The notes beneath the pieces were generated by a model, which made no database searches, had not been told where the DNA came from, and worked only from the letters and a program-made list of their open reading frames with translations. Both the position numbers and the translations under genes were made by a program. From UBA1876 sp964515395 (GTDB lineage Bacteria > Synergistota > Synergistia > Synergistales > Thermovirgaceae), in contig CAZERC010000057.1 in the NCBI GenBank assembly GCA_964515395.1, forward strand, positions 1 to 5,581: DNA of 5,581 nt. Reading direction: 5' to 3'. Shown here in pieces: positions 1-5,581 of the stretch. Each line of letters starts with the position of its first letter. The first letter of the stretch is position 1.

Positions 1-1
1 C

Positions 2-652
2 GGCAAATCCACGACGCTCGCCTCCATCGTCGAGGACATCAACAGTCGGAGCAAATTGCACATCATCACCCTGGAGGATCCCATCGAGTACGTCTTCGAG
101 CCGAAAGAAGCCCTCATCGACCAGCGCGAGGTGGGGCGTGACTCCGTTGGTTTCCACGAGGGGCTCAGGCGGGTCTTCCGCCAGGACCCGGATGTCATCA
201 TGATCGGAGAAATGCGCGACCTGGAGACCATTTCCTCGGCCATCACCGCGGCAGAAACGGGACACCTTGTGCTGGCGACGCTGCACACCCAGGATGCGAC
301 GGGAACCATCGACAGGATCATCGACATTTTCCCGCCTTACCAGCAGAACCAGATTCGCAACCAGCTGGCGAACATCCTGATCGGTGTCTGCAGTCAGCAA
401 TTGGTCAACACCGTGGACGGGAAGCGCGTCCTGGCCGCCGAAGTCCTGGTGTCCAACTACGCCGTGCGAAACCTCATCAAGGAAGGTCGCCCCGAGCAGG
501 TCAGAAATATCATGGCCACCAACACCTCCGAAGGCATGCAGCTCATGGAGCACTCTCTTGCGGCCCTGTTCAAGAAGGGGCGTATCACCAGGGAAACGGC
601 TTTTTCTCATGCCTTTGACGTAAAAGACCTGGAACGTTTCCTGGAAGAGTAA
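2..652 (+). CDS. pilT: Type IV pilus twitching motility ATPase PilT, 5'-truncated by the window edge
   Basis: PilT is the cytoplasmic hexameric ATPase that powers retraction of type IV pili by depolymerising pilin at the inner-membrane base. The frame is already open at base 2 and begins with GKSTT, the end of the Walker A loop, so about 216 C-terminal residues of a protein normally around 350 are visible; the N-terminal PAS-like half lies outside. Visible motifs, in residues counted from base 2: Asp box LEDPIEY (about 24-30), Walker B DPDVIMIGEMRD with its catalytic Glu near 70, and His box TGHLVLATLHT (about 86-96). AVRNLIKEG (about 154-162) matches the AIRNLIREG signature that separates PilT from PilB/GspE assembly ATPases and from PilU. 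A TTG at 56 is only an internal Leu codon and not the start. The gene ends in TAA and is convergent with the next gene, 32 bp away. It could be one of several PilT paralogues in the genome; the family call is secure. Confidence 0.95.
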   Translation, partial: GKSTTLASIVEDINSRSKLHIITLEDPIEYVFEPKEALIDQREVGRDSVGFHEGLRRVFRQDPDVIMIGEMRDLETISSAITAAETGHLVLATLHTQDATGTIDRIIDIFPPYQQNQIRNQLANILIGVCSQQLVNTVDGKRVLAAEVLVSNYAVRNLIKEGRPEQVRNIMATNTSEGMQLMEHSLAALFKKGRITRETAFSHAFDVKDLERFLEE

Positions 653-684
653 CGGGACAGGTGAGTGGAGTTCCCACCGGGTGA

Positions 685-1185
685 TTATTCCGGGGGAATG
701 TCTTTTGTCTGAGTCGGTGTGCGTCGTTTTTTGAGAATTTTCTTGTCGAAATAGCGCAGGCCACGGTTGACGATCCACACGATGGCGACGCAGCCGAAGG
801 CGATGAGGTACTGGTCGAGGGCCGCAGCGATTCCAATGGCCGCAGTGAAGAGGATGGACGCCGCAGATGTGAGGTAGATAACCTTGCGGCGTTCCTGATA
901 CTGGAGGATCGTCCCGGCGCCGATGAAACTGATCCCCAGAACGATCGCCTGGATGACCCTCACGGGGTCCGCCTGGACGAGCCCCACGCATGCGACGGTC
1001 CCGTAATAATTCACGATGACCGTCCCCAGCGACGTAAAGAGTGCAGAGGCACCGCCGATAAGCATGTGAGTTCGCATTCCCGTGGGTTTTCCGATCATTT
1101 CCCTTTCGAGTCCGATAATCCCGCCGAGAACGACGGCCAACGACACCTTCAGCAGAATTACGAACTGTTCCTCAAGCCCTGTCAT
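685..1185 (-). CDS. MgtC/SapB family inner-membrane protein, short form
   Basis: This is a 166-residue polytopic membrane protein of the MgtC/SapB family. Family members are tied to growth in low magnesium, intracellular survival and modulation of membrane ATPases, but the biochemical role of environmental homologues is unsettled. Family hallmarks are GLERE (residues 25-29), GMRTH (36-40), GISFIGAGTI (84-93) and LTSAASILFTAAIG (105-118). About five hydrophobic segments are visible, near 6-25, 40-58, 78-96, 104-121 and 124-142, followed by a basic tail (DKKILKKRR). The soluble C-terminal domain of the roughly 215-235-residue MgtC proteins is absent, so this is the short SapB-like form. An open frame extends upstream to 1284, but the ATG at 1185 is preferred: it has AGGGAGG eight bases upstream, and the extra upstream residues are hydrophilic and unlike the family. 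The gene is divergent from the peptidase gene and convergent with pilT, and so is probably monocistronic. Family call sure; physiological role unknown. Confidence 0.92.
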   Translation of the reverse strand: MTGLEEQFVILLKVSLAVVLGGIIGLEREMIGKPTGMRTHMLIGGASALFTSLGTVIVNYYGTVACVGLVQADPVRVIQAIVLGISFIGAGTILQYQERRKVIYLTSAASILFTAAIGIAAALDQYLIAFGCVAIVWIVNRGLRYFDKKILKKRRTPTQTKDIPPE

Positions 1186-1193
1186 GAGGCTTG

Positions 1194-1200
1194 CCTCCCT
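1194..1200 (-). promoter_or_regulatory. Ribosome binding site that fixes the MgtC-like start
   Basis: Read on the minus strand this is AGGGAGG, a near-perfect anti-16S match, eight bases before the ATG at 1185. It decides the start in favour of 1185 over the open upstream ATG at 1284. Confidence 0.85.
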
Positions 1201-1216
1201 TTCGACCCTTACGTCT

Positions 1217-1228
1217 TCCCGCGCGGGA
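1217..1228. repeat. 12-bp perfect palindrome in the leader of the MgtC-like gene
   Basis: TCCCGCGCGGGA reads the same on both strands. It lies between the proposed minus-strand transcription start (near 1248) and the ribosome binding site at 1194-1200. It could be a dimeric repressor site or form a small GC hairpin in the leader. In GC-rich DNA a palindrome this short can arise by chance, so its function is inference only. Confidence 0.4.
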
Positions 1229-1250
1229 GTTTCTCTTTGACCAGGCGCAA

Positions 1251-1259
1251 TGGTATTAT
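1251..1259 (+). promoter_or_regulatory. Candidate extended -10 promoter for the NlpC/P60 peptidase gene
   Basis: TGG followed by TATTAT fits the extended -10 pattern (TGn plus a hexamer one base off TATAAT). The transcript would start near 1266, giving a leader of about 58 bases before the ATG at 1324. The -35 position (1231-1236, TTCTCT, 17-bp spacer) is poor, which is tolerable for extended -10 promoters. The element overlaps the minus-strand -10 almost completely. Predicted by eye from sequence only. Confidence 0.45.
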
Positions 1260-1284
1260 CCCATGGAAACGTGCCTTGCCACAA
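1255..1284 (-). promoter_or_regulatory. Candidate sigma70-type promoter for the MgtC-like gene
   Basis: On the minus strand TTGTGG (1279-1284) stands 18 bp upstream of GATAAT (1255-1260). The bases just before the hexamer are TGG, so this is also an extended -10. The hexamer is one base off consensus; the -35 matches only in TTG. Transcription would start near 1248, leaving about 62 bases of leader that contains the palindrome at 1217-1228 and the strong ribosome binding site. Prediction only. Confidence 0.45.
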
Positions 1285-1323
1285 GGAAGGCCGAGTATGA
1301 TGTCGGGAGTGTGAAATCTTGCC

Positions 1324-2664
1324 ATGAACAGGATCATGACCGCTGCAATGCTCTGCGCCATCCTCTTTTTGTCCGCCGGAGCCGCCTTCGCCGAACCTGA
1401 TACCGTCATAAACGATCTCAAAAGATTTCCCCGGAATCCGTTCCGCTACCTGGCGGGACGTCCCGGCGACCCCCTGGTCGATTCAGTGACGGCGGTCGCC
1501 GAGGCCCGTGCGTTTCGGGAACGCTTTTTCGCCCCCTGGTCGAGATCGCGACCCGTCCATGACAAAGAAGCCGTCATGTGGACATGGAAATCCTTTACGC
1601 CGGGGGATCCGTCCCTCGTCGGGGTAAACCTGCGGCCTCCCGGGGAAGCCTGGTTTGCCGCCATGCGGGAGCAGGCAAGGATGGATGCCTACGGGACCCT
1701 CAATGAGCGGGCGATCACCGTGCGGGAGGCGGACTTGAGAAACTTCCCCACCGGGGCGCCCCTGTTCCGGGACCCCTCGATTCCCGGTGAAGGCTTTCCC
1801 TTCGACTATCTCCAGCAGACAGCGCTCAAGCCGGGTGAGCCGCTTTTCGTGAGCCACCTTTCAAAAGACAGGGACTGGGCCTTTGTGGAATCCCCCCAGG
1901 CGGCCGGGTGGATTGACGTACGGAACATGGCCTTCGCCGACGCTGATTTCATCGCAAAATGGATGTCCCGTCCTCTGGCTGTTGCAGTACGCGAAAGAAT
2001 CACCCTGACTCGTTCATCAGGGATTTTTCTCTTCCGGACAGGTATCGGCGGCCTGCTGCCCATGGAAGAGACTTCGGGCTCTGTCGGTGTTTTGAGCGTC
2101 CTCGCCCCCTTTCGTGCACCCGATGGCAGGGCGGAATTTGTGGCCGTCGACGTCTCCCATGAAAAATTTGTCCACTTTCCCCTGGAATATACCCCCTGGA
2201 ACATGGCAAAACTCATGTCACAAATGGAAGGCGAACCCTACGGATGGGGCGGGCTTTTTGGGTACAGGGACTGCTCCGGAACGATCCGCGACCTTTTCGT
2301 TCCCTTTGGATTATGGCTTCCCAGACACTCGTCGGACCAGGCGGAACGGGGGAAACGGATCGACCTTTCAGGTCTTTCCCTGGAGGAGAAGACAAAACGG
2401 ATCCGCCAGGGAGGTGTCCCCTTCCGGACGCTTTTGTGGATGCCCGGGCACGTCATGCTCTATGCAGGGTCTTTCAGGGGTGAGATCGTCATTTTCCACG
2501 CATTCTGGGGGATCAGGACCGTCGAGGACGGGAAAGAAGGCAGAAAAGTCATCGGCCGGACGGTCTTCACCTCCCTGGAACCGGGGAAGGAAGTCCCCGA
2601 GGCCGATCCTGAGGGGGGCCTGTTGAAACGGATCGAGAGTATGACGCTTTTGTTCGGGCAATAA
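1324..2664 (+). CDS. Exported SH3b1-SH3b2-NlpC/P60 peptidoglycan peptidase
   Basis: This is a 446-residue exported cysteine peptidase of the NlpC/P60 family, expected to cut the gamma-D-Glu to diamino-acid bond in murein stem peptides in the periplasm. A signal peptide spans residues 1-23 (Arg3, a hydrophobic core, cleavage after AFA). Next come an N-terminal helical NlpC/P60-associated domain (about 26-125) and SH3b1 (about 128-205, with AITVREADLR, LFRDP and AGWIDVR). SH3b2 follows (about 218-275), then the catalytic domain (about 295-415). Likely catalytic residues are Cys317 in YRDCSGT, His376 in PGHVMLY and His392 in HAFWG; Tyr306 in PYGWGG is a conserved active-site neighbour. All expected residues are present, so it should be active. 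The layout and length resemble the Desulfovibrio SH3b1/SH3b2/NlpC-P60 enzymes. The ATG at 1324 is the first in frame after a stop at 1312 and keeps the basic n-region; the nearest Shine-Dalgarno, GGGAG at 1305-1309, is 14 bases away, so a start at 1336 is possible. Exact substrate, turnover versus recycling, is inferred. Confidence 0.93.
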   Translation: MNRIMTAAMLCAILFLSAGAAFAEPDTVINDLKRFPRNPFRYLAGRPGDPLVDSVTAVAEARAFRERFFAPWSRSRPVHDKEAVMWTWKSFTPGDPSLVGVNLRPPGEAWFAAMREQARMDAYGTLNERAITVREADLRNFPTGAPLFRDPSIPGEGFPFDYLQQTALKPGEPLFVSHLSKDRDWAFVESPQAAGWIDVRNMAFADADFIAKWMSRPLAVAVRERITLTRSSGIFLFRTGIGGLLPMEETSGSVGVLSVLAPFRAPDGRAEFVAVDVSHEKFVHFPLEYTPWNMAKLMSQMEGEPYGWGGLFGYRDCSGTIRDLFVPFGLWLPRHSSDQAERGKRIDLSGLSLEEKTKRIRQGGVPFRTLLWMPGHVMLYAGSFRGEIVIFHAFWGIRTVEDGKEGRKVIGRTVFTSLEPGKEVPEADPEGGLLKRIESMTLLFGQ

Positions 2665-2687
2665 GTGGCGAGAAAAACAGGGCAGTG

Positions 2688-2718
2688 AAAAAAGGAGCCG
2701 GCCTCAGGCCGGCTCCTT
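2688..2718 (-). terminator. Intrinsic terminator of the UPF0182 gene, possibly bidirectional
   Basis: A perfect 12-bp inverted repeat (2692-2703 with 2707-2718, core GGAGCCGGCC) closes a three-base loop. On the minus strand the stem runs into six Ts (2688-2693 read in reverse), the classic rho-independent form, about 40 bases past the UPF0182 stop. On the plus strand only two Ts follow the stem, so it can terminate the convergent peptidase gene (stop at 2664) only less efficiently, if at all. Confidence 0.9.
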
Positions 2719-2757
2719 GAGTCCAGCGATGATGTGAACCCCTTTGGAAAAGCCTTT

Positions 2758-5562
2758 TTACGGGGTCTCTTCCATTGTCCCTCCCGTGACGGTTACGAGC
2801 TGCCGAATGATCTCTTCCAGATTTTGCAGCTCTTCGCCGTAACGTCCCCAGTCACCTTGTTGCGCGGCTTCCTGGGCGGCTTCAAGGTGCTTTTCGGCAC
2901 GGTTGGCCAGTTCAGCCGGGCTTCCTTCGGGGAGTTCCAGGGGCATTCCCGGTTTTTCAGCGGTATCTTCACGGAGTGCGATGTCCCCTTCTTCCGTAGG
3001 TTCCAAAGCGGCGATGGGAACGGTCCCCAGCAGGTTGTTCAGGGCTTCGTCGAGCCGCTCGGCCCAGGCAACGCGCCCGCCGGAGGAGACGATAACCCGC
3101 TTCAGTTCCGGCAGGTCACTGTTGGTCGCTTGCAGGTAGAGCGGCTGGACATAAAGCAGCGATTCGCCCATGGGTATGACCAGCAGATTCCCCCTGATGA
3201 CAGCGGAGCCGCGCTGGCTCCACAGGGAGATTTGGGCCGAGATCTCCGGCGTCTGGTCGATGAGAGCCTCCACCTGGCGTGGACCGTAGATGAGCTGCTG
3301 TTTCGGGAAAGCGTACACGACGAGCTCACCGTAGTTCGGATTGTCGGAACGTCCGGCGATCCAGGCGATCATGTTGTCGCGGCCGCTGGGGGTGAAGGGC
3401 GAAATCAGCATGAATTCGGCCTTGTCCGCTCCAGCCAGACGCATCACGAGATAGTAGGCGTCCAGGGCTCCCGAGACGCCGGCCTTGGGAAATTCCCAGA
3501 CGTCTTCCTTGTTGTAGAAGGTGTTGGCGTCCTCCATATGATAGGTCCTGAAGATCTCGCTCTGGATGGTGAAAAGCCCCTTCGGGTAGCGACGGTGCGC
3601 GCAGAAGGAATCGGGTGCTTCCTCCATGGGTGTGAACAGGTCCGGGAAGATCTTTGCCCAGGTCTGGATCAGCGGGTCTTCAGAGTCGGCCACGTAGAAG
3701 GTCATCTTGCCGTTATAGGCGTTGATGGCGATCTTGACGCTGTTTCGGATGTAATTGATTTTCCCTCCGGTGATGTTCACCGGCTCGGAATAGGGATAGC
3801 TGTCGGTGATGGTGTAGGCGTCCTGGATCCAGATGAGATTTCCCTCCTGGATCGTCAGGTAGGGATCGCTGTCGTAGACGAGGAAGGGGGCCACCGTCCG
3901 GGTCCGTTCGCCGATGCTCCGGTAGAACATGATCCGGCTTTCGGGGAGGACGGCGTTGGTGAAGAGGATCTGGGAATCGGCAAAACGCACTGCAAAGGCC
4001 AGGCGGCGCAGGAGCGACCCGATACCGACCCCACCGGTCCCTTCATACGTGGTTCGGACGTTGTCGTTGCCCATGGGATAGTCGAATTCCTTGGTCGTCG
4101 TCTTGACGAGGACGTAAGGCTGCTGTTTCTCGCCATAGTAGATCTGCGGTCTGTCGATAGTGAGGGGGACGTCGATCTCGGGTGGCAGGTCCTTGATGAA
4201 GAAAACCGGTTTGCCTTCCCTGTCGACTTCATTGACGGGATTCATGGTGACGCCGTAACCGTGGGTGAATTCAAGATGCATGTTCACCCAGGACGGGCTC
4301 TGGAGCTGGCCAAGATCGAGCTCCCTCGCCGAAAGCATGACCTGTCTGTAGGTCCCGTCGAAGGTGTACCGGTCGATGTCAACATCTTCGAAATCGTAGT
4401 AGGAACGGATTTCCTGGAGCTGTTTGTAGGAGCGAAGCAGCGGCCGATAATCCCAGAGGCGGACGTTTCTGATGATGTCCTCGTCCTTGTCGATGTCGCC
4501 TGCGGTTACCGTGGTTTCGGGAACGTAGTCAACCACTTCGAGGGAGTCGAGGCCGTAGGCCTTCAGGGTGCTGTCGATGTTATGCCTGATATAAGGTTCC
4601 TCTTTATTGAACTCGTTGGGTTCCACGATGTATTTCTGGACGATGCCGGGGTAAATGCCCATGATCACGATATTGGTAGTGACCAGAAGGACCACGGCGA
4701 TGGCCGCCATCTTCCAGGTCCGCTTGAAGATGTTCAGAAGAAGCAGCGCACCCACGATCGCCGACAGGGCCAGCATGATGTTGATGGCCAGAAGCCGGGC
4801 GTGGATGTCGGTGTAGCCTGCGCCGAAGACGACTCCCGAGGCGGAAAAAAGCAGGTCGAACCGCTCGATCCAGAAGCCTGCCCCCCAGGCAAAGACGGCG
4901 ATTGCGCCCATGAAGGTCAGATGGCGCCTGGCCTGTGGCGGGAAGGAGAATCGGTTTTCCTCACGGATTTTCGGGAGCCAGCCCATGACATAGATCAGGG
5001 CCGAACCGAGCAGCGCCGTGATCAGAACGCCCAGCAGCCAGTCCTGGAGGAAGGAATAGAAGGGAAGTTCGAAGACATAAAACCCCACGTCCTTGCCGAA
5101 GATGGGGTCGGTGTGGCCGAAGGGCGTCCGGTTCAAAAAGCGCAGGACCATGGCCCATTCGCCCCTGACTCCGAGGCCGTTCATGACCGAAAGCAGGATG
5201 GCCGCGGCCATGACGATGATCCCGGATCCTCTGGCGTGAAGGGGCGTTTCTCCCTTTTCGTCAAGCTTTTTCGCCCCCCGCCGTGCTTTCAGCCAGCTGA
5301 AGGAGAAGATGAGAAATGCCGCAACGGTGGCGACGGCGAACAAGATCCACTGGGGAATGATCCTGGTCCAGAAGACGCTCGTCAAATCCAGGGCGTCGTA
5401 CCAGAGATAGTCCGTGTAAAACCGCGCAAAGGCGGGAAAGAGCACGAAGGCCAGGATGAGAAGCCCCAGGATGACCAAGAGGCTCTTTTTGAATTTGAAG
5501 GACGGCAGCTTGAAATCCTTCATTCCCTCACCGCCCTTTTCGAAGATATCTTTCATTGACAT
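2758..5562 (-). CDS. UPF0182 family membrane protein with large extracytoplasmic domain
   Basis: This is a 934-residue protein of the UPF0182 family (COG1615), whose molecular function is unknown. Seven hydrophobic segments lie near 27-46, 70-91, 113-132, 172-194, 214-232, 254-277 and 284-305. The basic residues KFKK, KARRGAKK, KIREENR/ARR and KRTWK fall on the N terminus and alternate loops. By the positive-inside rule the N terminus is cytoplasmic and everything after about residue 306 is outside the inner membrane. The exported part carries family-typical blocks: HLEFTHGYGVTMNPVNEV (429-446), HRRYPKGLFTIQ (656-667) with YHMEDANTFYNKEDVWEFP (674-692), PFTPSGRDNMIAWIAGRSD (722-740) and VIRGNLLVIP (788-797). 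An acidic, proline-rich linker (about 852-883) and a helical tail (about 884-923) follow. There is a single Cys (654). Length is normal for the family. The ATG at 5562 is favoured by GAGG nine bases upstream; ATGs at 5556 and 5523 are alternatives. It is convergent with the peptidase gene; its promoter lies outside the window. No frameshift or truncation is seen. Confidence 0.95.
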   Translation of the reverse strand: MSMKDIFEKGGEGMKDFKLPSFKFKKSLLVILGLLILAFVLFPAFARFYTDYLWYDALDLTSVFWTRIIPQWILFAVATVAAFLIFSFSWLKARRGAKKLDEKGETPLHARGSGIIVMAAAILLSVMNGLGVRGEWAMVLRFLNRTPFGHTDPIFGKDVGFYVFELPFYSFLQDWLLGVLITALLGSALIYVMGWLPKIREENRFSFPPQARRHLTFMGAIAVFAWGAGFWIERFDLLFSASGVVFGAGYTDIHARLLAINIMLALSAIVGALLLLNIFKRTWKMAAIAVVLLVTTNIVIMGIYPGIVQKYIVEPNEFNKEEPYIRHNIDSTLKAYGLDSLEVVDYVPETTVTAGDIDKDEDIIRNVRLWDYRPLLRSYKQLQEIRSYYDFEDVDIDRYTFDGTYRQVMLSARELDLGQLQSPSWVNMHLEFTHGYGVTMNPVNEVDREGKPVFFIKDLPPEIDVPLTIDRPQIYYGEKQQPYVLVKTTTKEFDYPMGNDNVRTTYEGTGGVGIGSLLRRLAFAVRFADSQILFTNAVLPESRIMFYRSIGERTRTVAPFLVYDSDPYLTIQEGNLIWIQDAYTITDSYPYSEPVNITGGKINYIRNSVKIAINAYNGKMTFYVADSEDPLIQTWAKIFPDLFTPMEEAPDSFCAHRRYPKGLFTIQSEIFRTYHMEDANTFYNKEDVWEFPKAGVSGALDAYYLVMRLAGADKAEFMLISPFTPSGRDNMIAWIAGRSDNPNYGELVVYAFPKQQLIYGPRQVEALIDQTPEISAQISLWSQRGSAVIRGNLLVIPMGESLLYVQPLYLQATNSDLPELKRVIVSSGGRVAWAERLDEALNNLLGTVPIAALEPTEEGDIALREDTAEKPGMPLELPEGSPAELANRAEKHLEAAQEAAQQGDWGRYGEELQNLEEIIRQLVTVTGGTMEETP

Positions 5563-5571
5563 GGCATATCG

Positions 5572-5575
5572 CCTC
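5572..5575 (-). promoter_or_regulatory. Ribosome binding site of the UPF0182 gene
   Basis: On the minus strand this is GAGG, nine bases before the ATG at 5562. It supports that start over the in-frame ATG at 5556. A second GAGG lies only two bases before the ATG at 5523, too close to be a good site on its own. Confidence 0.55.
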
Positions 5576-5581
5576 GCATTT

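Noticed and set aside
660..678. Hairpin after pilT as a terminator (GGTG...CACC or GTGG...CCAC)
   Set aside because: The stem is only four base pairs, the two versions are mutually exclusive, and no T-tract follows on either strand.
1237..1259. TTGACC and TATTAT as a paired -35/-10 promoter
   Set aside because: The hexamers are only 11 bp apart, far short of the 16-18 bp needed, so TTGACC cannot serve this -10.
1186..1284. N-terminal extension of the MgtC-like protein up to the ATG at 1284
   Set aside because: The extra 33 residues are hydrophilic, have no family counterpart and would cover the predicted promoter and leader. The ATG at 1185 has a strong, well-spaced ribosome binding site.
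1324..1392. Lipoprotein signal peptide in the peptidase, using Cys11
   Set aside because: The residues before Cys11 (A-M-L) do not form a lipobox and the Cys lies inside the hydrophobic core. A standard signal-peptidase I site (AFA before Glu24) fits better.
1066..1400. Small plus-strand open frames crossing the divergent intergenic region (1066-1314 and 1191-1400)
   Set aside because: They overlap the MgtC-like gene or the peptidase start in other frames, have no family resemblance and have no convincing ribosome binding site.
2734..5559. 941-residue plus-strand open frame as a real gene
   Set aside because: It lies exactly codon-on-codon opposite the well-conserved UPF0182 gene, has no recognisable domain, has skewed composition, and runs through the UPF0182 stop region. 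It is an antisense shadow of biased codon use.

Overview
The window is a chromosomal stretch that is GC-rich by eye. It holds four protein-coding genes with alternating orientation (+, -, +, -) and no operons: a 5'-truncated pilus retraction ATPase (pilT), a short MgtC/SapB-type membrane protein, an exported SH3b/NlpC-P60 cell-wall peptidase, and a large UPF0182-family membrane protein. A type IV pilus motor, an SH3b1-SH3b2-NlpC/P60 hydrolase of the kind known from Desulfovibrio, and a UPF0182 protein together suggest an anaerobic deltaproteobacterium (Desulfobacterota, for example a Syntrophobacter/Syntrophus-like lineage). This assignment is inference from gene content, not from any marker gene. 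There is no sign of a plasmid, phage, insertion sequence, CRISPR array, tRNA or rRNA.

Layout. Positions 1-652 (+) carry the C-terminal two thirds of PilT, entering the window inside the Walker A motif. Positions 685-1185 (-) encode the MgtC-like protein, convergent with pilT across a 32-bp gap that shows no convincing terminator. Positions 1186-1323 are a 138-bp divergent intergenic region. In it, two extended -10 promoter elements on opposite strands lie almost exactly on top of each other, and a 12-bp perfect palindrome sits in the mgtC-side leader. Positions 1324-2664 (+) encode the secreted peptidase. Positions 2665-2757 separate two convergent genes and contain a perfect 12-bp-stem intrinsic terminator. 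Its U-tract serves the minus-strand gene, and it may also act less efficiently on the plus strand. Positions 2758-5562 (-) encode UPF0182, complete to its start codon, with only 19 bp of upstream sequence visible.

How the genes relate. All four products act at or in the cell envelope (pilus retraction, inner-membrane MgtC-like protein, murein peptide cleavage, membrane protein with a large extracytoplasmic domain). The alternating orientation gives no evidence that they form a pathway. The only visible regulatory link is the shared divergent promoter region between the MgtC-like gene and the peptidase gene. I see no convincing novel multi-gene system; the most interesting items are the overlapping divergent promoters and the uncharacterised UPF0182 protein.
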